64,000 nt of DNA from Betaproteobacteria bacterium. GTDB taxonomy: Bacteria; Pseudomonadota; Gammaproteobacteria; Burkholderiales; Casimicrobiaceae. The notes under the pieces are model-generated. The model searched no databases. It was not told where the DNA came from and worked only from the letters and a program-made list of their open reading frames with translations. Positions 1 through 6,936 of this stretch are shown one piece after another (positions within the stretch are counted from its first letter, which is position 1; each line of letters starts with the position of its first letter). The stretch is from contig JADIZG010000008.1 of NCBI GenBank assembly GCA_016704895.1, forward strand, positions 6,001 through 70,000. Reading direction: 5' to 3'. Position numbers and translations under genes: made by a program.

Positions 1-874
1 CGCGCGCGCTGCCAGGGTTCGTGCGCGAGCACGAGCTCGGCGCGCAGCACGCCGGGCCCCGGGCGCCGAGCCACGCGGCGAGCTCCTGCGCGAGACGGTG
101 GGCGGCGAAGCCGAGCGCGGCTGCGTCGTGCGCGGGCGCGGGCAGGACGAGCTTCCCCGTGTAGGCCGGCGGCGGCGCCCAGGGCGCGCGCGGATCGGGC
201 ACGCGCCCGTGCGCACGGTCGAGCGCGACGACGAGGTCGCCGCCGAAGCGCCGCGCGAGGCCGTCGCGGGGCAGCGATTCCGCCGCGCCGATCGTGCGCA
301 CGCCGGCGGCGGCGAGCGTCTCGAGCGTGCGCGCGTCGAGGTCGAGCGCCGCGAGCGGGACGTCCGCGATCGCGGCGCGAAGCGCGTCGGGCGAGCGCAC
401 CGGATCGCGCCGCCGCGTGCGCGCGCGCACGAGCGCGGCGAGCGGCGTTGGCGCGACTGCGATGCTCGGTGCGTGGCCTCGCGAGCGGAGGCCGTGGCCG
501 ATCGCGTCGACGACGCGATCGAGCCCGCCGAAGAGCTTCAGGCTCCCGCCGATCTCCGCGAGCACCGCGCGCGGCGGCACGAGGCTCGCGGCGGGCGTGA
601 ACGACAGCGCGAACGTCGCGATCGCCTCGAGCGAGCGAGCCTCCGCCTCGGCATCGCGGTCGCGCAGCACGAGCCCGGGAACGAGCGCCAGCGCGCCCGC
701 GACCGGCTGGCCGCGTTTCACGCCGGCGTCGCGTGCCGCGTCGTTCGCCGCGACGATGCGCGGGCGCGATCCGCCGCTCGCGACGGCGAATGGCCGCGAC
801 GCGTCCTCGTTGCCCCACGCGCGCGCGTAGACCTCGAGCGGGAGGTCGGGGAAAAGGAGCGAGCACCAGAGCAT
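1..874 (-). CDS. imuB: ImuB-like Y-family polymerase homologue (3' end outside window, frame break)
   Basis: This gene lies on the minus strand, starts with ATG at 874 and runs off the window. The N-terminus MLWCSLLFPDLPLEVYARA and the GGSLKLFGG motif at about residues 109-117 are typical of ImuB, the catalytically inactive Y-family partner of ImuA and DnaE2 in SOS translesion synthesis. The palm acidic residues of active Y polymerases are not evident in the N-terminal part, as known for ImuB. After about residue 270 the frame reads as nonsense. The neighbouring frame reads VLRAELVLAHEPWQRA, so one base appears lost or gained in the GGGCCCCGGG stretch near 52-66. Two REP palindromes (884-901 and 923-940) lie between imuA and this start. 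dnaE2 would be expected beyond base 1 but is not visible. Confidence 0.85.
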   Translation of the reverse strand, partial: MLWCSLLFPDLPLEVYARAWGNEDASRPFAVASGGSRPRIVAANDAARDAGVKRGQPVAGALALVPGLVLRDRDAEAEARSLEAIATFALSFTPAASLVPPRAVLAEIGGSLKLFGGLDRVVDAIGHGLRSRGHAPSIAVAPTPLAALVRARTRRRDPVRSPDALRAAIADVPLAALDLDARTLETLAAAGVRTIGAAESLPRDGLARRFGGDLVVALDRAHGRVPDPRAPWAPPPAYTGKLVLPAPAHDAAALGFAAHRLAQELAAWLGARGPACCAPSSCSRTNPGSAR

Positions 875-883
875 GGAGGGTGG

Positions 884-940
884 GTCGGGCTTCAGCCCGA
901 CGCCGTTCGGGCACCGGAACCTGTCGGCCTGAAGGCCGAC
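884..940. repeat. REP palindrome pair, GTCGGCCTGAAGGCCGAC family
   Basis: Two 18-bp near-perfect palindromes, at 884-901 and 923-940, are flanked by GTGGG/CCCAC in opposite orientation. The same element recurs at 15590-15772 and 54806-55117. The pair sits between imuA and imuB. Confidence 0.8.
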
Positions 941-972
941 CCACAGGAGGGGCGACGCTCAACGTCAGTGCG

Positions 973-1054
973 ATTGGGGTCAGAGCCGTAATACGCGCTC
1001 GGCGCCGATCATGAATTCATGCCCATAGCGCGTATTACGGCTCTGACCCCAATC
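973..1054. repeat. Inverted REP pair, GGGGTCAGAGCCGTAATAC family
   Basis: Two arms, GATTGGGGTCAGAGCCGTAATACGCG and its reverse complement, enclose about 30 bp. The last codons of imuA (…AIGVRAVIRAMG) are encoded by the repeat, so the element has supplied the 3' end of that gene. The spacer differs from the spacer of the copies at 1905 and 2509. Confidence 0.85.
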
Positions 1055-1824
1055 GCACGCATCCGGTGCCGCACCGGTGTCGATCGCACGGCCTCGTGGC
1101 CGGCGACGGTGCGCGGATCGGGGCGCTTCGGCGTGCCCGGCAGCGGTCGCGGGCGCGCCGGCGGAAGCGTGGCGACGACGCAGCGCGCTTCCAGGTCGAC
1201 GAGCACCGGACGGGCGAGCGCGCCGCCGCGGCGCTTCAGCACGTGCACCGCGAGCAGGCCCGATCCCGCCTCGTCGTGCGGCGCGAGCCCCAGTCGCAAC
1301 GGCGCGGCGATCGCACCGCCACGGTCGCCGGGACGGCGCCACAGCACGCCCAGCGTGCGGCCGTCGCGCGCGGCGACCTGCAGCCGCCGCAGCACGCGCT
1401 CGTCTCGCGTCGCAAGCCACGCGAACACCGCGCCGCACTCGGGCGCGCGCAGCGCCTGCTCGCAGGCCCACAGCATGTCGTCGGGCCGCGAGCAGCGCAC
1501 GACGTGGAAGCGTGCGAGGTCGATGCCGGCCGCGGCGAGCGCGGGCGCGTACGGACGGTGCGGAGGCGCGATCCACACGACGTCGCGCCGCGCGCGCTGC
1601 AGCGCCGCGAGCGCGGGCAGCACGAGCGCGATCTCGCCGATGCCGTCGCGCGCGACGAGCATCTCGGTCAATCCCGCGCCGGGCCAGCCGCCGCCGGGCA
1701 GCACCGCGTCGAGCGCCGCGAAGCCGGTCGGCACGCTCGCGGGTTCCGGCGCGCAGTCGCCACCGCGCCAGACCGCCGGATGGGCGAGGCGCGCGGCGAG
1801 ACGGGCGGCGGGGGACGGCGACAT
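1009..1824 (-). CDS. imuA: ImuA, translesion-synthesis accessory protein (RecA/SulA-like)
   Basis: The protein has 271 residues from ATG 1824, the first start downstream of the REP cluster. A longer reading frame upstream exists only because it translates the repeats. The RecA-like entry TGFAALDAVLPGGGWPGAGL (about 33-52) and the later VWIAPPHRPYAPALAAAGID and RRPGDRGGAIAAPLRL segments fit ImuA. ImuA, ImuB and DnaE2 together perform SOS mutagenesis. The gene order lexA - cdd1-like - imuA - imuB on one strand is the known mutagenesis-cassette arrangement with one extra gene. The C-terminal 18 or so residues are encoded by a REP arm and are probably not ancestral. A good ribosome-binding site is missing because the upstream sequence is also repeat. 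Confidence 0.88.
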   Translation of the reverse strand: MSPSPAARLAARLAHPAVWRGGDCAPEPASVPTGFAALDAVLPGGGWPGAGLTEMLVARDGIGEIALVLPALAALQRARRDVVWIAPPHRPYAPALAAAGIDLARFHVVRCSRPDDMLWACEQALRAPECGAVFAWLATRDERVLRRLQVAARDGRTLGVLWRRPGDRGGAIAAPLRLGLAPHDEAGSGLLAVHVLKRRGGALARPVLVDLEARCVVATLPPARPRPLPGTPKRPDPRTVAGHEAVRSTPVRHRMRAIGVRAVIRAMGMNS

Positions 1825-1825
1825 G

Positions 1826-2020
1826 ATGGGGTCAGAGCAATGGGGTCCGGAGCCAATGGGGTCAGAGCCGTAATACTCGGGCTCGTTATCCGGGATCGTC
1901 GCAGCAATGGGGTCAGAGCCGTAATACTCGGGTCTCGTCATCGGGATCGACACAGCCTGCCACGAGTATTACGGCTCTGACCCCATTGCGTCCCATTGCG
2001 TCGGACCCCATTGCGTCGCG
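1826..2020. repeat. REP cluster with a REPIN-like unit at 1905-1987
   Basis: GGGGTCAGAGC cores occur in direct orientation from about 1826, 1856 and 1905, and inverted at 1961-1986, plus shortened pieces (GGGGTCCGGAGCC, GTCGGACCCCATTGCG). The unit from 1905 to 1987 has arms AATGGGGTCAGAGCCGTAAT…, and its inner spacer (GGTCTCGTCATCGGGATCG…CAGCCTGCCA) is nearly identical to that of the copy at 2509-2590. This suggests the whole hairpin moves as one unit. Confidence 0.85.
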
Positions 2021-2088
2021 GAATCCCCGTGAGTGGAGAGAAAGAGGGCGGGCGCGCCGCACGCGGCGAACCGTGCACGGCGCGCCCG

Positions 2089-2472
2089 TCAAGCCTCAGC
2101 AGGATCGTTGCGAATGCGGGATGCGGGATTGCGCGCCGCGTCCTGCATGGGCGGAGCGCCGGCCTTCCGCGTCTTCGGCGTGCCGGGATAGACGCGCTTG
2201 CGCTCGGCCGTGTAGTGCCACCACGGTTTCGCGGGACCGCCCTCGACGTAGCGCACGACCGCGATGAACGTGTCGAGCAGGCATGGGTCGTGCAGCGAGT
2301 GCGTCGCGCGGCACAGGTCGTGGTAGAGCATGTACGGATCGCGCCCGCGGATCTCGTCGGGCGTGCCGATGCCGAGCCGCCGGAAGTCGGCCGCGACCGC
2401 GGGGCCGACGTTCGGCAGGTCCTCGAGGCGGGCGGGCAGCGCGCGCGGGGCGGTGACGCCTTTCGCTTTCAT
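2089..2472 (-). CDS. Helix-hairpin-helix (Cdd1 / pathogenicity-locus family) protein
   Basis: The protein has 127 residues, and ATG 2472 is preceded by an AGGGGA-type ribosome-binding site. The LPNVGPAVAADFRRLGIGTP segment (about 19-38) is a helix-hairpin-helix DNA-binding motif. The following DPYMLYHDLCRATHSLHDPC region matches small Cdd1-type proteins, including a conserved pair of Cys residues. The biochemical function of the family is not established. Its position between lexA and imuA suggests co-regulation with DNA-damage genes, which is an inference. Both flanks carry REP elements. Confidence 0.75.
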   Translation of the reverse strand: MKAKGVTAPRALPARLEDLPNVGPAVAADFRRLGIGTPDEIRGRDPYMLYHDLCRATHSLHDPCLLDTFIAVVRYVEGGPAKPWWHYTAERKRVYPGTPKTRKAGAPPMQDAARNPASRIRNDPAEA

Positions 2473-2508
2473 GTCGATCCCCTTTCCCCTGCATGACGGC
2501 GAAAGTCG

Positions 2509-2590
2509 AATGGGGTCAGAGCCGTAATACTCGAGTCTCCTCATCGGGATCGTCACAGCCTGCCACGAGTATTGCGGCTCTGACCCCATG
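2509..2590. repeat. REPIN-like inverted REP pair
   Basis: Arms AATGGGGTCAGAGCCGTAAT… (2509-2533) and its inverted copy (2565-2589, one mismatch, GTATTGCGG) enclose a spacer nearly identical to that at 1931-1960. The element lies between the stop of lexA and the start of the cdd1-like gene. Confidence 0.85.
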
Positions 2591-2598
2591 GCTCCGCG

Positions 2599-3285
2599 TC
2601 AGAACGGCCGGTTCGCCCGCACGAGCCCCACGCCGATCCCCTCGATCGTGAAAGGCGTCTTCGCCGGGTCGACCTCGATCGGCGCGAACGCCGCGTTCTC
2701 GGGCACCAGCACGATTTCGCGCCCGCGGCGTTTCAGACGCTTGACGGTCACCTCGTCGCCCAGGCGCGCGACGACGATCTGCCCCGAGCGCGCCTCCGCC
2801 GCCTTGTGGACCGCGAGGAGGTCGCCGTCGAGGATGCCCGCGTCCTGCATGCTCGCCCCGCGCACGCGCAACAGGAAGTCGGCATGCGGCGAGAACAGCG
2901 CGGGATCGACCTTGTAGCGGCCCTCGATGTGCTCGGCCGCGAGAATCGGGCTGCCGGCGGCCACGCGTCCCACGAGCGGCAGCGTGCCCTGCATCGGCAG
3001 GCCGGGGAAGTCGCGCAGCCGCAGGCCCCGCGACGTGCCGGGCTTCAGCTCGATCGCGCCCTTCTTCGCGAGCGCCTGCAGGTGGTCCTCGGCCGAGCTC
3101 GCCGTCGAGAACCCGAGGCCCGAGGCGATCTCGGCACGCGTCGGCGGCATGCCCATCGTCTCGATGTGCATGCGGATCCAGTCGAGGATCTGCTGCTGCC
3201 GCGCGGTGAGCCGGGGCGCCTCGATCGAGGCGTCGGACGTCAGGTGCGCGAACGGGCGGCGGGCGGGGGAACGGGGAAAGGGCAT
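2599..3285 (-). CDS. lexA: LexA SOS repressor
   Basis: The 228-residue protein starts at ATG 3285. The winged-helix domain contains PPTRAEIASGLGFSTASSAEDHL (about 47-69). The autocleavage bond is Ala110-Gly111 in GRVAAGSPILA, and the catalytic pair is Ser145 (RGASMQDAG) and Lys182 (DEVTVKRL). It is somewhat longer than E. coli LexA because of a 20-residue N-terminal extension. The recognition helix (FSTASSAEDHL) differs from the E. coli FRSPNAAEEHL at the base-contacting part, which would fit an altered operator. LexA proteins heading imuA-imuB-dnaE2 cassettes are known to use divergent operators. It presumably represses itself through the palindrome just upstream. Confidence 0.95.
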   Translation of the reverse strand: MPFPRSPARRPFAHLTSDASIEAPRLTARQQQILDWIRMHIETMGMPPTRAEIASGLGFSTASSAEDHLQALAKKGAIELKPGTSRGLRLRDFPGLPMQGTLPLVGRVAAGSPILAAEHIEGRYKVDPALFSPHADFLLRVRGASMQDAGILDGDLLAVHKAAEARSGQIVVARLGDEVTVKRLKRRGREIVLVPENAAFAPIEVDPAKTPFTIEGIGVGLVRANRPF

Positions 3286-3291
3286 CGGACC

Positions 3292-3328
3292 ACCGTATGG
3301 ATATGCGGTTACCGCAAGTATAGACGGT
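3292..3328. promoter_or_regulatory. Extended palindrome upstream of lexA, candidate LexA operator
   Basis: The sequence has perfect two-fold symmetry in four blocks: ACCGT, 7 bp, TGCGGT, central T, ACCGCA, 7 bp, ACGGT. It begins 7 bp upstream of the lexA ATG. No canonical CTGT-N8-ACAG box is visible nearby. Operator function is inferred from position and symmetry. Confidence 0.55.
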
Positions 3329-3421
3329 AGTGGGTCGTCGTCAAGCCGTGCCGGCCCGGTTGCGCGGGATGCGGCGCACGGGGGTCCCGGGCCGAGCCGG
3401 AGATCGGCTCGCATTGACGCC

Positions 3422-3450
3422 TGATGCGTGATGCGATAGCATCTGATGCG
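3422..3450. promoter_or_regulatory. Repeat/hairpin at vapBC promoter, candidate antitoxin operator
   Basis: TGATGCG occurs three times (3422, 3429, 3444), and GATGC-GATA-GCATC forms an inverted repeat at 3430-3443, abutting the vapB GTG start. RHH antitoxins usually bind such sites to autoregulate the operon. Binding here is inferred. Confidence 0.4.
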
Positions 3451-3692
3451 TGCGCACCACGCTCGACATCGACGACGACGTGCTCCAGGCCGCGAAGGAG
3501 CGCGCGCGCCGCGACGGGCGGACCGCCGGACAGGTCATCTCCGAGCTCGCACGCAGCGCGCTGACGGCGGCACCGGTGCAGGCTGCCATGCGCGAACCGA
3601 AGGCCGTCTACGGATTCCGTCCTTTTCCGAAGCGGGGCGGCGTCGTGACCGGCGAGCAGATCGACCGTCTCCGCGAGGACGACGCGTACTGA
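3450..3692 (+). CDS. vapB: VapB-like ribbon-helix-helix antitoxin
   Basis: The protein has 80 residues and starts with GTG at 3450. The RHH core MRTTLDIDDDVLQAAKERAR followed by TAGQVISELARSAL is the DNA-binding and dimerisation part. The C-terminal tail (residues 50-80, rich in charged residues) would wrap the toxin. It overlaps vapC (TGATG) and so is co-translated with it. It should neutralise the PIN-domain toxin and autorepress the operon. The operon is divergent from lexA. Confidence 0.85.
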   Translation: MRTTLDIDDDVLQAAKERARRDGRTAGQVISELARSALTAAPVQAAMREPKAVYGFRPFPKRGGVVTGEQIDRLREDDAY

Positions 3693-4120
3693 TGCGGGCA
3701 CTGCTCGACGTGAACGTGCTGATCGCGCTGCTCGACGCCGATCACTCGCTGCACGAGCGCGCCACCGGATGGTTCGCCGAGCATGCACGGCAGGGCTGGG
3801 CGTCGTGTCCGATCACGCAGAACGGGTGCGTGCGCGTCATGTCGCATCCGGGCTATCCCCATCCGTTGCCGGTGAAGGCGATCGTCGAGCGCCTCGGCGA
3901 AGCCTGCGCCGGCGCGCATCACGCCTTCTGGCCCGACGACGTGAGCATCATCGATCGCGACGTGGCCGATCCGGCCCGCATCCACGGGCCGCGCCAGTTG
4001 ACGGACCTGTACCTGCTGGCGCTCGCCGTCCGCCACGGCGGCCGGCTCGTCACGCTCGATGGGTCGATCGCCCGCGACGCCGTGCGCGGCGCGCAGCCGG
4101 GGCATCTCGTCGTCCTATAG
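3692..4120 (+). CDS. vapC: VapC-family PIN-domain ribonuclease toxin
   Basis: The protein has 142 residues, and its ATG overlaps the vapB stop. The fold signature is clear: LLDVNVLIALLDADH with Asp6, the GWASCPITQNGCVRVMSHPGYP segment, the FWPDD block, the QLTDLYLLALAV helix with Asp105, and VTLDGSI with Asp123. This is the mycobacterial-type (TIGR00028) VapC subfamily. These acidic residues bind Mg2+ for RNA cleavage. The RNA target cannot be inferred. All catalytic positions are present, so the toxin looks intact. Confidence 0.9.
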   Translation: MRALLDVNVLIALLDADHSLHERATGWFAEHARQGWASCPITQNGCVRVMSHPGYPHPLPVKAIVERLGEACAGAHHAFWPDDVSIIDRDVADPARIHGPRQLTDLYLLALAVRHGGRLVTLDGSIARDAVRGAQPGHLVVL

Positions 4121-4260
4121 CGCGGGCGGGCGCGGCCGCGCCGAAGTGAACTCGCGAACCCCGGCGGGGTCTTATTATTCGACACGAAGCCCGGGCTGCG
4201 CCCGCCGGGATGCCGCGGCCACGATCGCGGCGCGATGCGCCGCCGACCGCGACCGACACG

Positions 4261-5034
4261 ATGAGCCTCCCGAACGATCCCGATCGCCGCCTGCGCCTGC
4301 CGCTGTGGCGCATCGTTGCGGTCGCCGCGCTCGTGCTCGGCTCCGGCGCCGCCCGCGCGGACCTGTGGGCGTACGTCGACGAGACCGGCCGGTCGCACTT
4401 CGCGAGCGAGCAGGTCGATCCGCGCTACCGGTTGTTCTTCCGGGGCCCGTCGAGCCTCGATCCCGCGCCCGCGCTGCCGCCCGCGGCCTCGCCCATCGAC
4501 GCGCTGCGCGAGCATCCGGTGTGGAAGCGCGTCGACGGCCATCCGAACGTCGCGCGCTTCGAGTCGCTCGTCGCGCGCAACGCGCGCGATCAGGGGCTCG
4601 ATCCGGTGCTCGTGAAGGCGGTGATCGCCGCGGAGTCGGGCTACGACCCCGGCGCGGTGTCGGACAAGGGCGCGGTCGGGCTGATGCAGGTGATGCCGGA
4701 CACCGGCGAACGCTACGGCGTGACGGGCGACGCGAAGCGCTCGGTCGCCGACAAGCTCGCGGAGCCGGCGATCAACGTGCGCGTCGGCGCGCGCTACCTC
4801 AAGGACCTGATCGCGCGCTTCGCGGGCGACGTGACGCTCGCGCTCGCCGCGTACAACGCGGGCGAGGGGATCGTCGACCGCTACGGCGGCGTCCCGCCGT
4901 ATCCGGAGACCCAGGCGTACGTGCGTCTCGTCGGCTTGCTGCACGCGGCCTGGCAGCCGGCGTTGCCGCCGCCGGTCCAGGCGTCGCCCGGGCCGCGGCG
5001 CGTCACGATCGCGAAGCCGGGCGCGGCGCGCTGA
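4261..5034 (+). CDS. Lytic transglycosylase (SLT domain) with DUF4124-like N-terminus
   Basis: The protein has 257 residues from ATG 4261, chosen because the hydrophobic signal (LPLWRIVAVAALVLGSGAARA, about 14-33) then lies near the N-terminus. An earlier in-frame ATG exists at 4210. The mature part starts DLWAYVDETGRSHFASEQVD, a DUF4124-like segment. The goose-lysozyme/SLT domain follows, with catalytic Glu125 (VIAAESGYDP), GAVGLMQVMPDTGERYGV, and the AAYNAGEG motif. The predicted role is to cleave the glycan strands of peptidoglycan in the periplasm. It stands alone, with a REP-like palindrome just downstream. Confidence 0.9.
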   Translation: MSLPNDPDRRLRLPLWRIVAVAALVLGSGAARADLWAYVDETGRSHFASEQVDPRYRLFFRGPSSLDPAPALPPAASPIDALREHPVWKRVDGHPNVARFESLVARNARDQGLDPVLVKAVIAAESGYDPGAVSDKGAVGLMQVMPDTGERYGVTGDAKRSVADKLAEPAINVRVGARYLKDLIARFAGDVTLALAAYNAGEGIVDRYGGVPPYPETQAYVRLVGLLHAAWQPALPPPVQASPGPRRVTIAKPGAAR

Positions 5035-5041
5035 GATCGTC

Positions 5042-5066
5042 GGTGTCAGACACCGTGTCTGACACC
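5042..5066. repeat. REP-like palindrome, GGTGTCAGACACCGTGTCTGACACC type
   Basis: This is a 25-bp nearly perfect self-complementary sequence, 8 bp after the transglycosylase stop. It resembles the TGTCAGACACC family found in many proteobacteria. It could also stop transcription, but no T tract follows. Confidence 0.6.
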
Positions 5067-5139
5067 GGGTTGGGAAGGCGTCGCGCCGCGTGGCCGCGCG
5101 CATTCGCTATCCTTCGCGCATTGCCCCGCGGAGGTCCCC

Positions 5140-5586
5140 GTGAAGGAAACGCTCAAGCCCGGTCTCGAGCACGAGTTGCGCTTCGTCGTCCCGCCGTCGA
5201 AGACGGTGCCGGCGCTCTACCCCGAGTCGGCCGACTTCCAGGCGATGCCCGCGGTGTTCGCGACCGGCTTCCTCGTCGGCTTCCTCGAGTGGGCGTGCCT
5301 GCTCGTCGTCAAGCCGCACCTCGACTGGCCGGCCGAGCAGACGGTGGGCACGCACGTCGACGTGAGCCACGAGGCCGCGACGCCGCCGGGGCTCGTCGTG
5401 ACCGCGCGCGCGAAGCTCGTCGGCGTCGACGGGCGCAAGCTCCGCTTCGAGGTCGAGGCGGACGACGGCATCGACCTGATCGCGCGCGGCACGCACGAGC
5501 GGGTCGTCATCCTGCGCGAGAGGTTCGACGCGAAGGTCGCGGAGAAGGCGGCGGCGGGGTCCGATCCCGGTCGTGGCGGAGTCTGA
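5140..5586 (+). CDS. FlK-like hot-dog thioesterase
   Basis: The protein has 148 residues and starts with GTG at 5140 after a GGAGG ribosome-binding site. The pattern TVGTHVDVSHEAATPPGLVVTARAKLVGVDGRKLRFEVEADD…GTHERVVI matches the thioesterase family that includes fluoroacetyl-CoA thioesterase FlK. It carries the Thr/His and HER residues of the family. It probably hydrolyses an acyl-CoA in the cytosol, but the substrate is unknown and fluoroacetate use is not implied. The C-terminal residues SDPGRGGV overlap a degenerate REP (GGGGTCCGATCCC) and may be repeat-derived. Confidence 0.8.
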   Translation: MKETLKPGLEHELRFVVPPSKTVPALYPESADFQAMPAVFATGFLVGFLEWACLLVVKPHLDWPAEQTVGTHVDVSHEAATPPGLVVTARAKLVGVDGRKLRFEVEADDGIDLIARGTHERVVILRERFDAKVAEKAAAGSDPGRGGV

Positions 5587-5660
5587 CCCCGAACGTCTTC
5601 GCCGGCGCGACCAGGCAAAACCGGGGTCATACCTCGTTGAAGCCAGGGTCGGACCCCTCT
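5559..5660. repeat. Degenerate GGGGTC/GACCCC repeat cluster
   Basis: GGGGTCCGATCCC, GAGTCTGACCCCGAACG, CCGGGGTCATACC and AGGGTCGGACCCCT follow each other within 100 bp between two convergent genes. They resemble eroded copies of the GGGGTCAGA REP family. Confidence 0.45.
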
Positions 5661-6786
5661 AGGCCGCCACGTCGACCCACCGGCCCTGCGACGCCATGCA
5701 CGCCTCGATGAACGCCATCGTGTGCGCGCCTTCCTCGATCGTCGGGTAGCGAAACGCCGGCACCGGCTCGCCCAGCGCGCGCAGCATGCGTTCCTGCGCG
5801 ACCTCGGCGTAGATGTTGGCGAACGCCTCGCGCAGGCCTTCCGGATGGCCGCGCGGCGCACGCCCCAGCGCGACGATCTCCGGCGGCAGGTTCGCGTCGC
5901 CGCGGCCGGCCACGCGCGGTCCCTCGTTCAGCATCGCGATCCTCAGGTACGACGGCTCGCGGTGCGACCAGTCGAGCATGCCGTTCGCGCCGTAGACGCG
6001 CAGCCGGATGTCGTTCTCGCTGCCCGCCGCCGCCTGGATCGCGGTGAACGTGCCCGCCAGTCCCCCCTCGAAGCGCAGGAGCGCCGAGACCGTGTCGATC
6101 ACCTCGCGGTTCGGCACGACCGAGATCGCGTCGGCGCACACGCTCGTCACGCGACGGTTCACGGCGAACGACGCCAGGTGCTGCGCATGGCAGCCGATCG
6201 CGCTCATCACGAGCGCGAGCCCGCTGCGCCGCGGGTCGAGCACCCAGCGCAGACGGTTGTTCTGCGGCGCGTCCTCGATGCGCGGCGCGAGCCCGCTCTG
6301 CACGTATTCGACCTGCACGTAGCGCAGCTCGCCGATCGCGCCCGTGTCGACGAGATGGCGCGCGTAGCGCGTCATCGGGTAGGCCGAGTAGCCGTGCGCG
6401 ACCGCGAACAGCCGTCCGTGGCGCCGCGTCCGCATCACGAGGTCGCGGGCCTGGGCGGCGTCGTGCGTGACCGGCTTGTCGCACACGACGTCGAGGCCGG
6501 CGTCGAGCGCCGCGGCCGCGAGCGGGTAGTGCGTGTCGTTCGGCGTCATGATCGCGACCGCCTCGGCCGGATCGGGACGCGCGCGCTCCCCGGCGACGAG
6601 CTCGTCGAGCGTGCCGTAGCAGCGCTCGCGGTCGTAGCCGAGCAACGCGCCGCCGTCGCGCGATCGCGCCGGGTCGCCGGAGAACACGCCGCCGACGACG
6701 CGCCACCAGCCGTCGAGCTCCGCCGCGCTGCGGTGCATGTGCCCGATCCACGATCCCGGGCCGCCGCCCAGGATCGCGAGCCTCAA
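5659..6786 (-). CDS. Gfo/Idh/MocA family oxidoreductase
   Basis: About 375 residues are predicted if translation starts at TTG 6786 (LRLAILGGGPGSWIG). Upstream in-frame sequence to 6906 is Arg-rich and unlike protein. An ATG at about 6816 has a good GGAGA site but is out of frame by one base, so a small indel near the start is possible. The N-terminal Rossmann motif GGGPGSWIGHMH and the CDKPVTHDAAQARDLV block with the catalytic-type Lys identify an NAD(P)-dependent sugar or cyclitol dehydrogenase-like enzyme. The C-terminal GFO_IDH_MocA beta-sheet domain follows. The substrate cannot be told, and there are no sugar-transport genes nearby. Confidence 0.8.
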   Translation of the reverse strand: MRLAILGGGPGSWIGHMHRSAAELDGWWRVVGGVFSGDPARSRDGGALLGYDRERCYGTLDELVAGERARPDPAEAVAIMTPNDTHYPLAAAALDAGLDVVCDKPVTHDAAQARDLVMRTRRHGRLFAVAHGYSAYPMTRYARHLVDTGAIGELRYVQVEYVQSGLAPRIEDAPQNNRLRWVLDPRRSGLALVMSAIGCHAQHLASFAVNRRVTSVCADAISVVPNREVIDTVSALLRFEGGLAGTFTAIQAAAGSENDIRLRVYGANGMLDWSHREPSYLRIAMLNEGPRVAGRGDANLPPEIVALGRAPRGHPEGLREAFANIYAEVAQERMLRALGEPVPAFRYPTIEEGAHTMAFIEACMASQGRWVDVAA

Positions 6787-6936
6787 CGGCCGTCCGAACC
6801 GCGAGCAGGCCCGCCATCGTCGTCTCCGGTCGATCGCGCGACGGCGTCGCGCGGACACCGCGATGATAGGCGACCGGTGCATGCCTGAGGGCGAGGACCT
6901 CCGCACCCGTCACGGCGCGCGCATCGGCGCTTGTCC

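Noticed and set aside
98..991. Long plus-strand open frame opposite imuB
   Set aside because: It is Arg/Glu-rich antisense sequence, typical of high-G+C DNA; the minus frame gives a clear ImuB.
1825..1953. N-terminal extension of imuA (MSIPMTRPEYYGSDPI…)
   Set aside because: The repeated EYYGSDPI peptides are simply the translated REP arms, so ATG 1824 is preferred.
2089..2589. Longer start for the cdd1-like gene
   Set aside because: The extra 39 residues translate the REP at 2509-2590, and ATG 2472 has a proper ribosome-binding site.
972..2590. Possible CRISPR array because of repeated units
   Set aside because: Repeats are inverted pairs of unequal spacing with conserved spacers, and no cas genes are near; they are REP elements.
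3692..4120. Inactivated VapC toxin
   Set aside because: All acidic positions (Asp6, Asp105, Asp123) are present and the frame is open.
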